DNA of 15,672 nucleotides from Micrococcales bacterium (GTDB taxonomy: Bacteria > Actinomycetota > Actinomycetes > S36-B12 > UBA5976). Position 1 is the stretch's first letter. Each line of letters opens with the position of its first letter. A program made the position numbers and the translations under genes. Location of the stretch: NCBI GenBank assembly GCA_024640585.1, contig JAHEEQ010000029.1, positions 1-15,672 of the forward strand, given 5' to 3'. The notes under the pieces are model-generated. The model made no database searches. It worked only from the letters and a program-made list of their open reading frames with translations, and was not told the DNA's origin. This document shows, piece by piece, positions 6,615 to 13,426 of the stretch.

Positions 6615-6971
6615 TTATTTCACAAATGAACTAATTAGTTTGTTGATAATTGCTGATGCAATTGCGATTAGAAATGCACCCAAAATTGCATCCCAAGTGG
6701 TCGCAATTTTCAAGGCATCGCTTACGGAATCGGTTATCAGCAGCATTGCACCGTTTACGACGAGCATTGACAAACCCAAACTCAATATCGTGATTGGAAA
6801 GGTCAAAATCTTTGCCAAAGTGCCGATAGTTGCGTTGATCAATCCAAAGATCAAAGCGATACCGGCGTAGGTGACAAAGTCGCCATTCTTTACTTCAATA
6901 CCAGGAATTGCGTAAGCAGCTGCCCAAATGGCACCGCCTAACGCAAGCCACCGAATAAATAAGGATTTCAT
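6615..6971 (-). CDS. YvlD/'phage holin superfamily IV' small membrane protein
   Basis: This 118-residue protein has four hydrophobic segments (about 8-24, 36-58, 59-80 and 92-112). It carries the family-typical AIPGIEV near the N-terminus, LIFGLINATIG and a glycine/proline-containing LTFPITILSLGLSMLVVNG core, and belongs to PF04020. The holin name is historical: members are chromosomal, widespread in actinobacteria and not linked to lysis genes, and none are seen here. A purine-rich GAGAGAA site precedes the ATG, 15 nt after the efflux gene stop. In Bacillus yvlD belongs to an envelope-stress locus, so a membrane-stress role is plausible but unproven. Confidence 0.85.
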   Translation of the reverse strand: MKSLFIRWLALGGAIWAAAYAIPGIEVKNGDFVTYAGIALIFGLINATIGTLAKILTFPITILSLGLSMLVVNGAMLLITDSVSDALKIATTWDAILGAFLIAIASAIINKLISSFVK

Positions 6972-6986
6972 TTCTGAATTCTCTCA

Positions 6987-8645
6987 CTATTCCGCAACTG
7001 GAACGAATGCTTCATCACGTTCGCGAAGTCGATTATTTGGCACAAATAGTGCAAATAGAATCGAAAAGGCGGTGGTGATTGCGGCTACGAGTACCACGAT
7101 GACCGTTGAATCAGTGAAGCCATCCTTGATTGGTCGTACCAATACAGGGTTGGCATTTTCTATCCAAGAAGTGTCATCAAATATGTTTTCACTTCCACCT
7201 TGGTTCATCTCTAAGAAGTGTTTGTTTGCTTCTGTGATAGTTCCATTTGCATCAGCTGCCACAACGTCAGTTTGGAATGCAGTTTGGTAAGCCGGATCTT
7301 GAGCTGCAGTTGCAAAGCGATCTCCAACATTTGTTGGCAATGCACCAAACAAGAGTGATAAAAAGATCGCGGTACCCAATGTTGCGCCAAGTTGACGGAA
7401 CAAGGTTACTGAAGAAGTCGCAACGCCAATGTCGCGAGGTGAAACAGCATTTTGCACTGCTAGAACGGTTGGTTGCATCAAGTTTCCTAGACCGAAACCA
7501 AAGATTAGTGACATGCCAAAGATGGTTGGAAATGTAGTGTCTGCAGTTAGTTGGGTCATCCAAGCCAAACCAATTGTCATCAAAACTGCACCCAAGATTG
7601 GGAACATTTTGTAGCGACCGATTTTGCTAATCATTTGACCTGAGAAGACAGAACCGCTCATGATGCCTAATGTCAGAGGCAACAATTGCAAACCAGCTTC
7701 AGTAGGTGATGCGCCACCAACAATCTGCAAATACAAAGGCAACACAGCAAGGCCACCAAACATGCCCATACCGGTGATAACACCGATAACGGTTAGTAGT
7801 GAAAAAGTCTTATCTTTAAATAGGCGAAGTGGAATAAGTGCTTCATCACCAATCTTTGATTCAGCGCGTACAAACCAAATGATGCCGATAATGCTGAGTC
7901 CGTAAGCACCCAATGAGTTGGTTGAAGTCCAACCCCATTCACGTCCTCTTTCAGCAACCAACAAGAGCGGAACAAGTGCAGTGCTCAAAGAGATTGCGCC
8001 TGACCAGTCGAGTGGGTGATTTACTTTCTGGAAATTTGGAATATGAAGTGTGCGATTAACAACGAAAAGTGCAATCAATCCAATCGGAACGTTTACAAAG
8101 AACACCCATCGCCATCCTGCTAGACCCAAGATTGAGTCAGTTCCGGCAAGGAAACCCCCAACAACAGGCCCAAGCACACTTGAAGTTCCGAAAACAGCAA
8201 TGAAATATGCCTGGTACTTAGAACGCTCACGTGGCGGAACAATGTCGCCAATGATTGCAAGTGCAAGAGTGAACAAGCCACCTGCACCAATACCTTGGAC
8301 GGCGCGGAAGATTGCAAGCATTCCCATTGATGTTGCGAATGCACTCAAAAGCGAGCCACCGATAAAGAATGAGATACCCCAAATGAAAAGCGGTTTGCGA
8401 CCATAAATATCGCTGAGCTTTCCATATAGCGGTGTAGTAATTGTGCTAGTGATCAGGTACGCAGTTGTTACCCAAGCTTGCATTGATAGACCGTTTAGTT
8501 CGTCGCCGATTGTGCGAATACTGGTGGCAACAATGGTCTGGTCCAAAGCCGCCAAGAACATGCCCATCATCAACCCAATAAGGATTGGAACGATTTCCTG
8601 ATGCGACAAGTACTTCGCGCTATGGTGATCGTGTTCTTTAGTCAC
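6987..8645 (-). CDS. MFS drug/proton antiporter, DHA2 (EmrB/QacA) family
   Basis: This is a 552-residue 14-helix exporter expected to expel drugs or other hydrophobic compounds in exchange for protons. Helix 1 carries the DHA2 hallmark FLAALDQTIVATSIRTI (Asp35), the loop after helix 2 carries motif A GKLSDIYGRKP (75-85), and helix 5 holds an antiporter motif C-like stretch VLGPVVGGFLAG. A polar extracellular loop of about 70 residues precedes the last helix, as in QacA-like proteins. The N-terminus has a short His-rich stretch (HDHH). The start is a GTG (8645) overlapping the marR stop as TAGTG, with GGAGAGA upstream. Being co-transcribed with marR strongly suggests ligand-induced expression. 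The substrate is unknown. Confidence 0.93.
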   Translation of the reverse strand: MTKEHDHHSAKYLSHQEIVPILIGLMMGMFLAALDQTIVATSIRTIGDELNGLSMQAWVTTAYLITSTITTPLYGKLSDIYGRKPLFIWGISFFIGGSLLSAFATSMGMLAIFRAVQGIGAGGLFTLALAIIGDIVPPRERSKYQAYFIAVFGTSSVLGPVVGGFLAGTDSILGLAGWRWVFFVNVPIGLIALFVVNRTLHIPNFQKVNHPLDWSGAISLSTALVPLLLVAERGREWGWTSTNSLGAYGLSIIGIIWFVRAESKIGDEALIPLRLFKDKTFSLLTVIGVITGMGMFGGLAVLPLYLQIVGGASPTEAGLQLLPLTLGIMSGSVFSGQMISKIGRYKMFPILGAVLMTIGLAWMTQLTADTTFPTIFGMSLIFGFGLGNLMQPTVLAVQNAVSPRDIGVATSSVTLFRQLGATLGTAIFLSLLFGALPTNVGDRFATAAQDPAYQTAFQTDVVAADANGTITEANKHFLEMNQGGSENIFDDTSWIENANPVLVRPIKDGFTDSTVIVVLVAAITTAFSILFALFVPNNRLRERDEAFVPVAE

Positions 8646-9121
8646 TATCTCTCCTGTTTTGTTTTGTGCTGTGAGATTGTCGCAGCAGATTTTTCGTGGA
8701 GCGCATTAGTAAAACGCTCAACGGAATTTGTGAATTGATTGATTTCTTCTTGAGACCAACCTTCGAAAACATCTTTGAAGAATGCATTTCGAATTGCTGT
8801 ATGATTTTTGAAAAGTTCTTCACCGCTTTCGGTGACTGCAAGTAATGATCCGCGCGCGTCCATTGGATTAACGGTTCGCACCACAAAGCCACCATCTAGC
8901 AACGCATGTGATTGGCGAGTGATGAGTGCAGGATCCACTGCCAGTTCTTCGGCTAGATCAGATAGCCGGCTTGGACTATTTGAGCAAAGGTGGGCCAAAA
9001 GCCGAAGTCCGGTGAAGTCGACCCCTTGGTAAGTGGAAAGCTGAGACTTAGCTTTTGCCGTAGCACGTAACATCGCACCAAAGCACGAGGTAAATCGCTC
9101 AACAGATTTGGACATTTCCAC
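8645..9121 (-). CDS. MarR-family transcriptional regulator
   Basis: This winged-helix repressor is probably released from DNA by a small ligand. The DNA-binding domain spans about 33-100: LSDLAEELAVDPALITRQSHALLDGG gives helices 3 and 4, and VNPMDARGSLLAVTESG gives the wing with the conserved Asp-x-Arg. Flanking helices form the dimer interface. The total of 158 residues is typical. A GTG (9121) and an ATG two codons later (9115) are both possible starts. Two perfect 13-bp palindromes begin only 7 bp upstream of the GTG and are the probable binding sites. The stop overlaps the GTG of the efflux gene, so the regulator and pump form the front of an autoregulated operon. Confidence 0.92.
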   Translation of the reverse strand: MEMSKSVERFTSCFGAMLRATAKAKSQLSTYQGVDFTGLRLLAHLCSNSPSRLSDLAEELAVDPALITRQSHALLDGGFVVRTVNPMDARGSLLAVTESGEELFKNHTAIRNAFFKDVFEGWSQEEINQFTNSVERFTNALHEKSAATISQHKTKQER

Positions 9122-9127
9122 TTTTCT

Positions 9128-9157
9128 TTGACTTGGTCAATTACTTGACTAAGTCAA
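9128..9157. promoter_or_regulatory. Tandem palindromic operators, probably for the adjacent MarR regulator
   Basis: Two perfect inverted repeats lie side by side: TTGACTTGGTCAA (9128-9140) and TTGACTAAGTCAA (9145-9157). Both have the form TTGAC-N3-GTCAA, and their centres are 17 bp apart, so two dimers would sit offset by just over one and a half helical turns. They fill most of the short divergent region between marR (minus) and the hydrolase gene (plus). The TTGACT half-sites also look like -35 elements on both strands, so binding would cover the promoters. That MarR is the binder is inferred from position and from the usual form of MarR sites. Confidence 0.7.
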
Positions 9158-9216
9158 TCATCTACTGGACATACGTGCAATTCGGTGGGAAGGTTGGGCT
9201 CAAACCAAGGAGATTA

Positions 9217-9804
9217 ATGCGTGGCTATCTGCTGATTCACGGGCTTGAGAATCATCGCCCCGAAGGTCACTGGATGCGCCACCTTGCTGCTCGATTGCGT
9301 AAACAAGGTCAATACGTTGCATATCCGCAACTTCCAAACCCAGATTCACCAAATGCCAGTGAGTGGCTAGAAGTGCTGATTACAGAAATTGAATTATTGA
9401 AAGAAGCTGGATCGGAATCGGTAGTTGTGATTGCGCACTCACTTGGCTGTGTTGCTTGGCTAAAACTAATTGCGAGTGTGAATTTAAATTTAGAGGTAGA
9501 AAGAACTTTACTTGTTGCGCCAGCCGATCCAGAACTTCTAATTGCCGCAAAAACTTTTCAAGACGTATTTCAAACCGAACTGAAGTCAAAATTAATTTCG
9601 GCATCGAAAGAAACTTTCATACTCGCAGGAGACAACGATCCTTGGTTGCCAAATGGAGTTGTCGAAACCTTTGGCAAGCCGCTCGGAATAATTCCAATCG
9701 TCTGGCAAGGTGTGGGTCACATATCAATGGACGAAGGCTTTGGGATATGGGATGGAGTTGTTTATTGGGCACTTGACCCAAGCAACGATTTATTAATTCA
9801 CTAG
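9217..9804 (+). CDS. RBBP9/YdeN-type serine hydrolase (alpha/beta fold)
   Basis: This 195-residue small alpha/beta hydrolase (PF06821 type) shows the nucleophile elbow IAHSLGC (Ser75), an acid in AGDNDPWLP (Asp141) and the base in GVGHISMDEGFG (His168). It opens with YLLIHGLENHRPEGHW, as the family does. The ATG at 9217 has AAGGAG four bases upstream, which decides the start; the frame is open back to 9133, but that would run through the operators. Substrates of the family are poorly known (ester or peptide-like). Divergence from a MarR/efflux operon across tandem operators suggests co-regulation, perhaps hydrolysing the compound that the pump exports or the MarR ligand; this is inference. 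Its TAG overlaps the convergent permease stop within CTAG. Confidence 0.85.
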   Translation: MRGYLLIHGLENHRPEGHWMRHLAARLRKQGQYVAYPQLPNPDSPNASEWLEVLITEIELLKEAGSESVVVIAHSLGCVAWLKLIASVNLNLEVERTLLVAPADPELLIAAKTFQDVFQTELKSKLISASKETFILAGDNDPWLPNGVVETFGKPLGIIPIVWQGVGHISMDEGFGIWDGVVYWALDPSNDLLIH

Positions 9805-10655
9805 TGCTTTGAAGCTAACCAAGAACCGCCTAATACAAGCGGGAAGCCAATTAGTAAACCAAGGGTTAACTCTTCACCTAAGAAAATTACGCCAAGCAAA
9901 ATTGCAACCGCCGGATTTATGTACGTAATCAAAGTTGCCTTCATTGGACCTACCTCTGCAATTAGCGCGAAAAACACTGCAAATCCAGCGATGGTTGAAA
10001 CAACAGCCAAAGTGATTACAGCCCAAATTGCACTAGCGGACGGTGTATGTGTAGGTAAGTGGCTAGGAATCAGCGGAAGATAAATCAATGTAACTGCAAG
10101 CGATGAAATTGCAATCACTGAAGTTGAATCAGCATTTTTCAATTTTGTAGAAATCAATACTGGTGCAGTTGCGTATCCAAGTGCAGCTCCGATTAACATC
10201 AAGATCGCACCAAAATTAATATCAGAATTGAGCGAATCGACTCCGACTAATGCAAATACACCGGCGATACCAATCGCAATTCCAGAAATTCTACGGAAAT
10301 TGAAAGCGTTGTCCTCACCTCGAATCTTGGCGGTGATGACAGCAAAAATTGGGACAACAGCCAGCATCAGTCCAGCCAAACTCGAACTAACACTCTTTTC
10401 AGCTGCACTTACAAAATACCAAGGAAAAACCATTTCAATAATGGCAAAGAACGTGCAGTATTTCCAGTAATGCCAGTTGTCTTTAAGTTTTCCTTGCCTC
10501 CATACGAGAAGTAGCAAAATAACTGCAGTTGGTGCAGTTCGGGCAAATACGATAAATAAGGGATCAAAATCCACAAGGGCGTACTTGATAAATAAGTATG
10601 GAGTGCCCCAAATTATGGAAAGGGCTGTGAAGAGAATTGCACCGCGTCTTGACAC
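9801..10655 (-). CDS. EamA-family (drug/metabolite transporter superfamily) permease
   Basis: This membrane protein has ten hydrophobic segments arranged as two EamA repeats. The first begins ILFTALSIIWGTPYLFIKYAL and the second ends with ITYINPAVAILLGVIFLGEELT, both highly characteristic of the family. The best start appears to be GTG 10655 (284 residues), directly before the first helix. The frame remains open to an ATG at 10727, but that would add 24 non-hydrophobic residues and run into the coding sequence of the divergent gene. No clear Shine-Dalgarno precedes the GTG, so a leaderless transcript is possible. The substrate is unknown; relatives export amino acids, nucleosides or other metabolites. 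Confidence 0.88.
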   Translation of the reverse strand: MSRRGAILFTALSIIWGTPYLFIKYALVDFDPLFIVFARTAPTAVILLLLVWRQGKLKDNWHYWKYCTFFAIIEMVFPWYFVSAAEKSVSSSLAGLMLAVVPIFAVITAKIRGEDNAFNFRRISGIAIGIAGVFALVGVDSLNSDINFGAILMLIGAALGYATAPVLISTKLKNADSTSVIAISSLAVTLIYLPLIPSHLPTHTPSASAIWAVITLAVVSTIAGFAVFFALIAEVGPMKATLITYINPAVAILLGVIFLGEELTLGLLIGFPLVLGGSWLASKH

Positions 10656-10680
10656 AGGCGGACAGTAACAGCGGAAAATC

Positions 10681-10689
10681 TGCGATAAT
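10681..10689 (+). promoter_or_regulatory. Possible extended -10 promoter element for the GH25 gene
   Basis: TGC-GATAAT fits the extended -10 form (TGn followed by a TATAAT-like hexamer), 31 bp before the ATG at 10721 in the 65-bp divergent gap. No convincing -35 lies at 17 bp, which an extended -10 does not strictly need. The call is weak and rests on position. Confidence 0.25.
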
Positions 10690-10720
10690 TCGCCACCGCA
10701 AACTGGATGAAATGGGGTGA

Positions 10721-12679
10721 ATGCCAATGCGCAAAATTGCCAGCATCTTGGTAGTCACATTTTGTCTTTCAGTTTTGTCTTCTACTCCTTCGATCGCACT
10801 TGTGCCAGACGCACCTAAAGCAAACGTGCCTTTCAAAGTGAAAGCGGTCTCATCGCACTCTCGTATTGTGGTTTCGCAAACTTTTGAATTGAGTGGCACA
10901 GTAAAACCTGCCCGTAAAGGTATTGTGATCGAACGCAAACTCTGGCAAAAAAAGCGCTGGACAACTTTGCGCAGTGGTCGCACTAAGACCAACAAAAATG
11001 GTGAATGGAAAATGGTTGTTACCGCACCATCAACTCCACAAAAACTTCGCTATCAAATAAAAGCTGTCAATGTTTCAAAATCAACTGTAGTCGAAACCAC
11101 GGTTAGAGTCGTTCCACCGCGACCAGCCCCTTCGATAACAATTACAACAAGCGATGCGACTCTTCCATCTGCAGCGCTTACAAACATCTCCGGCTCATTC
11201 CTAGATGCTGGTAAAAATATTGCAATTCAGACTGAACAATTAATTAGTGAAGTATGGACACCAGTTTCAGCTCAAGCTTCAGTTGGACGTACAGCCTGGG
11301 TGGCTCGAGTACAGCTACCAATAGAAGCTGGAACATACCAATATCGAATCACTGCAACTACTTCTCGCGGAATTGCTCTGAGCAATGTAATTAGTTTCAC
11401 CGTTCTACCACCTTCCGTTTTGCCGATTGATGCACTCGGCCCAGGTTCACCATCTCGTATTTGGGGAATAGATATTTCTCGTTGGCAGCATATGGCGGAC
11501 ACAAATAACGATGGTGTTGCAGATCTTTTAGATGATGGAAAACCAATCAATTTTCAAAAGGCTTATTCTCAAGGTGTACGTTTTGTTTTCATAAAGGCAT
11601 CTGACGGAACTATAAAATCTGACGGCACAAAGTATGCTGACGATTACGCAAAGAAATTTTCTGCAATCGATAAACCAGCTGCACAAGCCGCAGGACTTTC
11701 CACAGGGCTTTATCACTTCCCAGGAATGATTCATTCAGACAATAAGGCAAAACTGATAGCTGATGCGCGGGCCGAAGCAATCCAAGCAACTATTCGTCTA
11801 ACTGAACTCGGTGGCTATAACGAATTCGACTTGCCTTATGTACTGGATGTAGAACGCGACGATATTCCAGGTAGCGGTATCGCTGATGGAGTTAAGAAAT
11901 CGTCAGTTAATTTGTGGGTCAAGACTTGGCTACTTGAAATGCAGGCTCGAACAGGTCGAATGCCAATTGTTTATAGCGGACCAAATTTCTTGGGTACACG
12001 ATTGATTCAAGACGATCCATTTTGGGACACTATTACTTTGTGGATGGCTCGCTATTACGCCCATCAAACAAAACGTTATAAGCAAATGTCTCACGATGAT
12101 GCGGTTGCAGTAATAAATGCGGGTGGAATTCCAGTGTGTTCAGTCTGCACAAATGGTCAGTACCAAACGCCTTGGACAAATGGTGCCGATATTGCGTGGA
12201 GTTTTTGGCAGTACTCGAGCATGGCATCTGGAAAGAAATTCGGCATTCAAAATGGATCGCGTTTGGACATGAATGTTTTCCGCGGAACAACTGATGAATT
12301 TCGAGCCCTTGCATTAGGAACTTGGATTCCTTTCGAAGGTGATTACGTTGCGACTTCCGACGCTATCGATTTCACGGTTGATCCAGTTTTGAATTCTTCA
12401 AGAAAATTTGAAGTATACGCAAGAAGATTGAGCAATTTTGCAGCTTGTGTAACTGGTGATGTGACAGTTCGCATCGATGGGGCAAAGGTTGAAGGTGCGA
12501 AAGTTAGAGTAACTGGACTTGGGACATGGTCAGTAACTTTGCCTGAGATGTTGCCAGGAACTTACTTAATCGATTTCGAGTTCAGCGACGAGTACAACTT
12601 CTATGCAGAATCGACTCTTCAAATCGAGTACTTGGTTGAAGAACAAGCTACTGACCCAATTGATCCACAGGTTCCTTAA
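10721..12679 (+). CDS. Secreted GH25 muramidase with two N-terminal Ig-like domains and a C-terminal beta-rich domain
   Basis: This is an exported peptidoglycan hydrolase (652 residues). Residues 1-26 form a signal peptide (basic MRK, hydrophobic core, SIA cleavage-like site). Two beta-sandwich, Ig-like repeats follow at about 37-131 and 137-229, each with W/V-rich strands. The GH25 catalytic domain covers about 246-530: IWGIDISRWQ (Asp251), FVFIKASDG, YHFPG, and the acidic pair in VLDVERD (Asp376, Glu378), then FWQYSS near its end. A DTNNDGVAD loop (260-268), of the kind that binds calcium, is inserted right after DISRWQ, and a CSVC pair (473-476) may form a disulfide. Residues about 540-652 are an unrecognised beta-rich domain. 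ATG 10721 follows GGGGTGA; a second ATG at 10727 is an alternative. The likely role is cell wall remodelling or attack on other cells; no phage genes are near. Confidence 0.9.
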   Translation: MPMRKIASILVVTFCLSVLSSTPSIALVPDAPKANVPFKVKAVSSHSRIVVSQTFELSGTVKPARKGIVIERKLWQKKRWTTLRSGRTKTNKNGEWKMVVTAPSTPQKLRYQIKAVNVSKSTVVETTVRVVPPRPAPSITITTSDATLPSAALTNISGSFLDAGKNIAIQTEQLISEVWTPVSAQASVGRTAWVARVQLPIEAGTYQYRITATTSRGIALSNVISFTVLPPSVLPIDALGPGSPSRIWGIDISRWQHMADTNNDGVADLLDDGKPINFQKAYSQGVRFVFIKASDGTIKSDGTKYADDYAKKFSAIDKPAAQAAGLSTGLYHFPGMIHSDNKAKLIADARAEAIQATIRLTELGGYNEFDLPYVLDVERDDIPGSGIADGVKKSSVNLWVKTWLLEMQARTGRMPIVYSGPNFLGTRLIQDDPFWDTITLWMARYYAHQTKRYKQMSHDDAVAVINAGGIPVCSVCTNGQYQTPWTNGADIAWSFWQYSSMASGKKFGIQNGSRLDMNVFRGTTDEFRALALGTWIPFEGDYVATSDAIDFTVDPVLNSSRKFEVYARRLSNFAACVTGDVTVRIDGAKVEGAKVRVTGLGTWSVTLPEMLPGTYLIDFEFSDEYNFYAESTLQIEYLVEEQATDPIDPQVP

Positions 12680-12700
12680 TTCTCGACTAATCACCAAGCC

Positions 12701-12722
12701 CCGCAAGCCTCAAAGTTTGCGG
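12701..12722 (+). terminator. Hairpin after the GH25 gene, possible weak terminator
   Basis: CCGCAAGC (12701-12708) can pair with GTTTGCGG (12715-12722) as an 8-bp stem with one G-T pair and a CTCAAA loop, 22 bp after the GH25 stop. The following bases are only mildly T-rich and contain no T-run, so it is a poor intrinsic terminator by the standard model. It may instead protect the mRNA end. This is the only clear hairpin in the 199-bp gap 12680-12878. Confidence 0.35.
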
Positions 12723-12839
12723 AGTCTGTGCTCTTATTAACTCAAAAATGCCAATTGATTAAAAGAAAACTCTTTCTCAAAAATATCGTGAGCTTCTCTT
12801 GCCCATGCTGTGTGCAATTCGTGAAGTTAATTGACTAAA

Positions 12840-12866
12840 TCTCTACCAGTAATAAACGAATAGAGA
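12840..12866. repeat. Short inverted repeat just upstream of the TasA-like gene
   Basis: TCTCTA (12840-12845) and TAGAGA (12861-12866) form a 6-bp inverted repeat with a 15-bp interval, ending 5 bp before the GGAGAA ribosome binding site. A TTGACT (12831-12836) lies just before it, but no good -10 is found at 17 bp. It could be an operator or a leader structure; chance is not excluded at this length. Confidence 0.25.
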
Positions 12867-12878
12867 AAATGGAGAAAA

Positions 12879-13424
12879 ATGAAATCCCAAACAAAATCAA
12901 TTACATTGACATTAGCGAGTCTCGCGGTGGCAACTGTATTTGCTTTAACGGTCCCAAACACCTACGCGCAGTTCACGACCCAAACCAATTCGCAAAACAA
13001 TAATGCTGAGGCAGGTACGGTTGGTGTGCAACTTGTGGATGCAAATGGAAATCAGAGTTCAAGCCCTGTCTTTAGTATTGCAAATGCTCAACCAGCAATG
13101 GGGGCTCAAACATCAACAATTCGAATTGCGAATACTGGTACGTTGGCAGCTGATATTCGCCTTTATGTTACGAATCTTGAAGCTTCGGCAAATAGTCTGG
13201 ATGATGTGCTAAAGATTGCAATAAAAGATGCCGATAACAATTCTTTGTATAGTGGTTCAATTTCCGAATTGGATATCAACTTTACTAATTTGCCCGCTAG
13301 TACTACAAAGGAACTGACCGCAATTGTGACATGGCCAGACCTGATTTCGGTAGATGACAATCCATATCAAGGAGCGACATTGAATTTTGAGTTCGCCGTG
13401 GATTCAGCAGCAATTTCTGCCTAA
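12879..13424 (+). CDS. TasA/camelysin-like secreted protein with SipW-type signal peptide
   Basis: This is a 181-residue exported protein. Residues 1-30 form a signal peptide (KSQTK basic start, hydrophobic ITLTLASLAVATVFALTV, then NTYA). The junction NTYAQFTTQTNSQNNNAEAGTV matches the SipW-dependent pattern, an aromatic-Ala junction followed by FTT-rich residues and a later AGTV. The mature part is one beta-sandwich-like domain with STIRIANTGTLAADIRLYV (79-97), like the N-terminal strands of TasA/CalY proteins (PF12389) that polymerise into biofilm fibres or stay at the cell surface. It contains no cysteine and no LPxTG anchor. GGAGAA at 12871 supports the start. The next gene, 2 nt downstream, is a SipW-like signal peptidase, so the pair is almost certainly substrate plus processing enzyme. 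Fibre formation is inferred, not shown. Confidence 0.78.
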   Translation: MKSQTKSITLTLASLAVATVFALTVPNTYAQFTTQTNSQNNNAEAGTVGVQLVDANGNQSSSPVFSIANAQPAMGAQTSTIRIANTGTLAADIRLYVTNLEASANSLDDVLKIAIKDADNNSLYSGSISELDINFTNLPASTTKELTAIVTWPDLISVDDNPYQGATLNFEFAVDSAAISA

Positions 13425-13426
13425 TC

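Noticed and set aside
6615..6971. Phage holin / prophage remnant
   Set aside because: PF04020 members are ordinary chromosomal membrane proteins despite the name, and no integrase, capsid, terminase or attachment repeat is visible.
7793..8406. Several 60-118-codon frames opposite the MFS gene
   Set aside because: They are out-of-frame shadows with no recognisable motif, all within an intact efflux gene.
9133..9216. N-terminal extension of the serine hydrolase
   Set aside because: It would overlap the tandem operators and add 28 non-conserved residues; AAGGAG just before ATG 9217 fixes the start.
10721..12679. GH25 gene as a phage endolysin
   Set aside because: It has a signal peptide, Ig-like surface domains and no neighbouring phage genes, so a host-secreted enzyme is far more likely.
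12831..12863. TTGACT at 12831 as a -35 for the TasA-like gene
   Set aside because: No acceptable -10 is found 16-18 bp downstream; TAATAA lies at only 13 bp.
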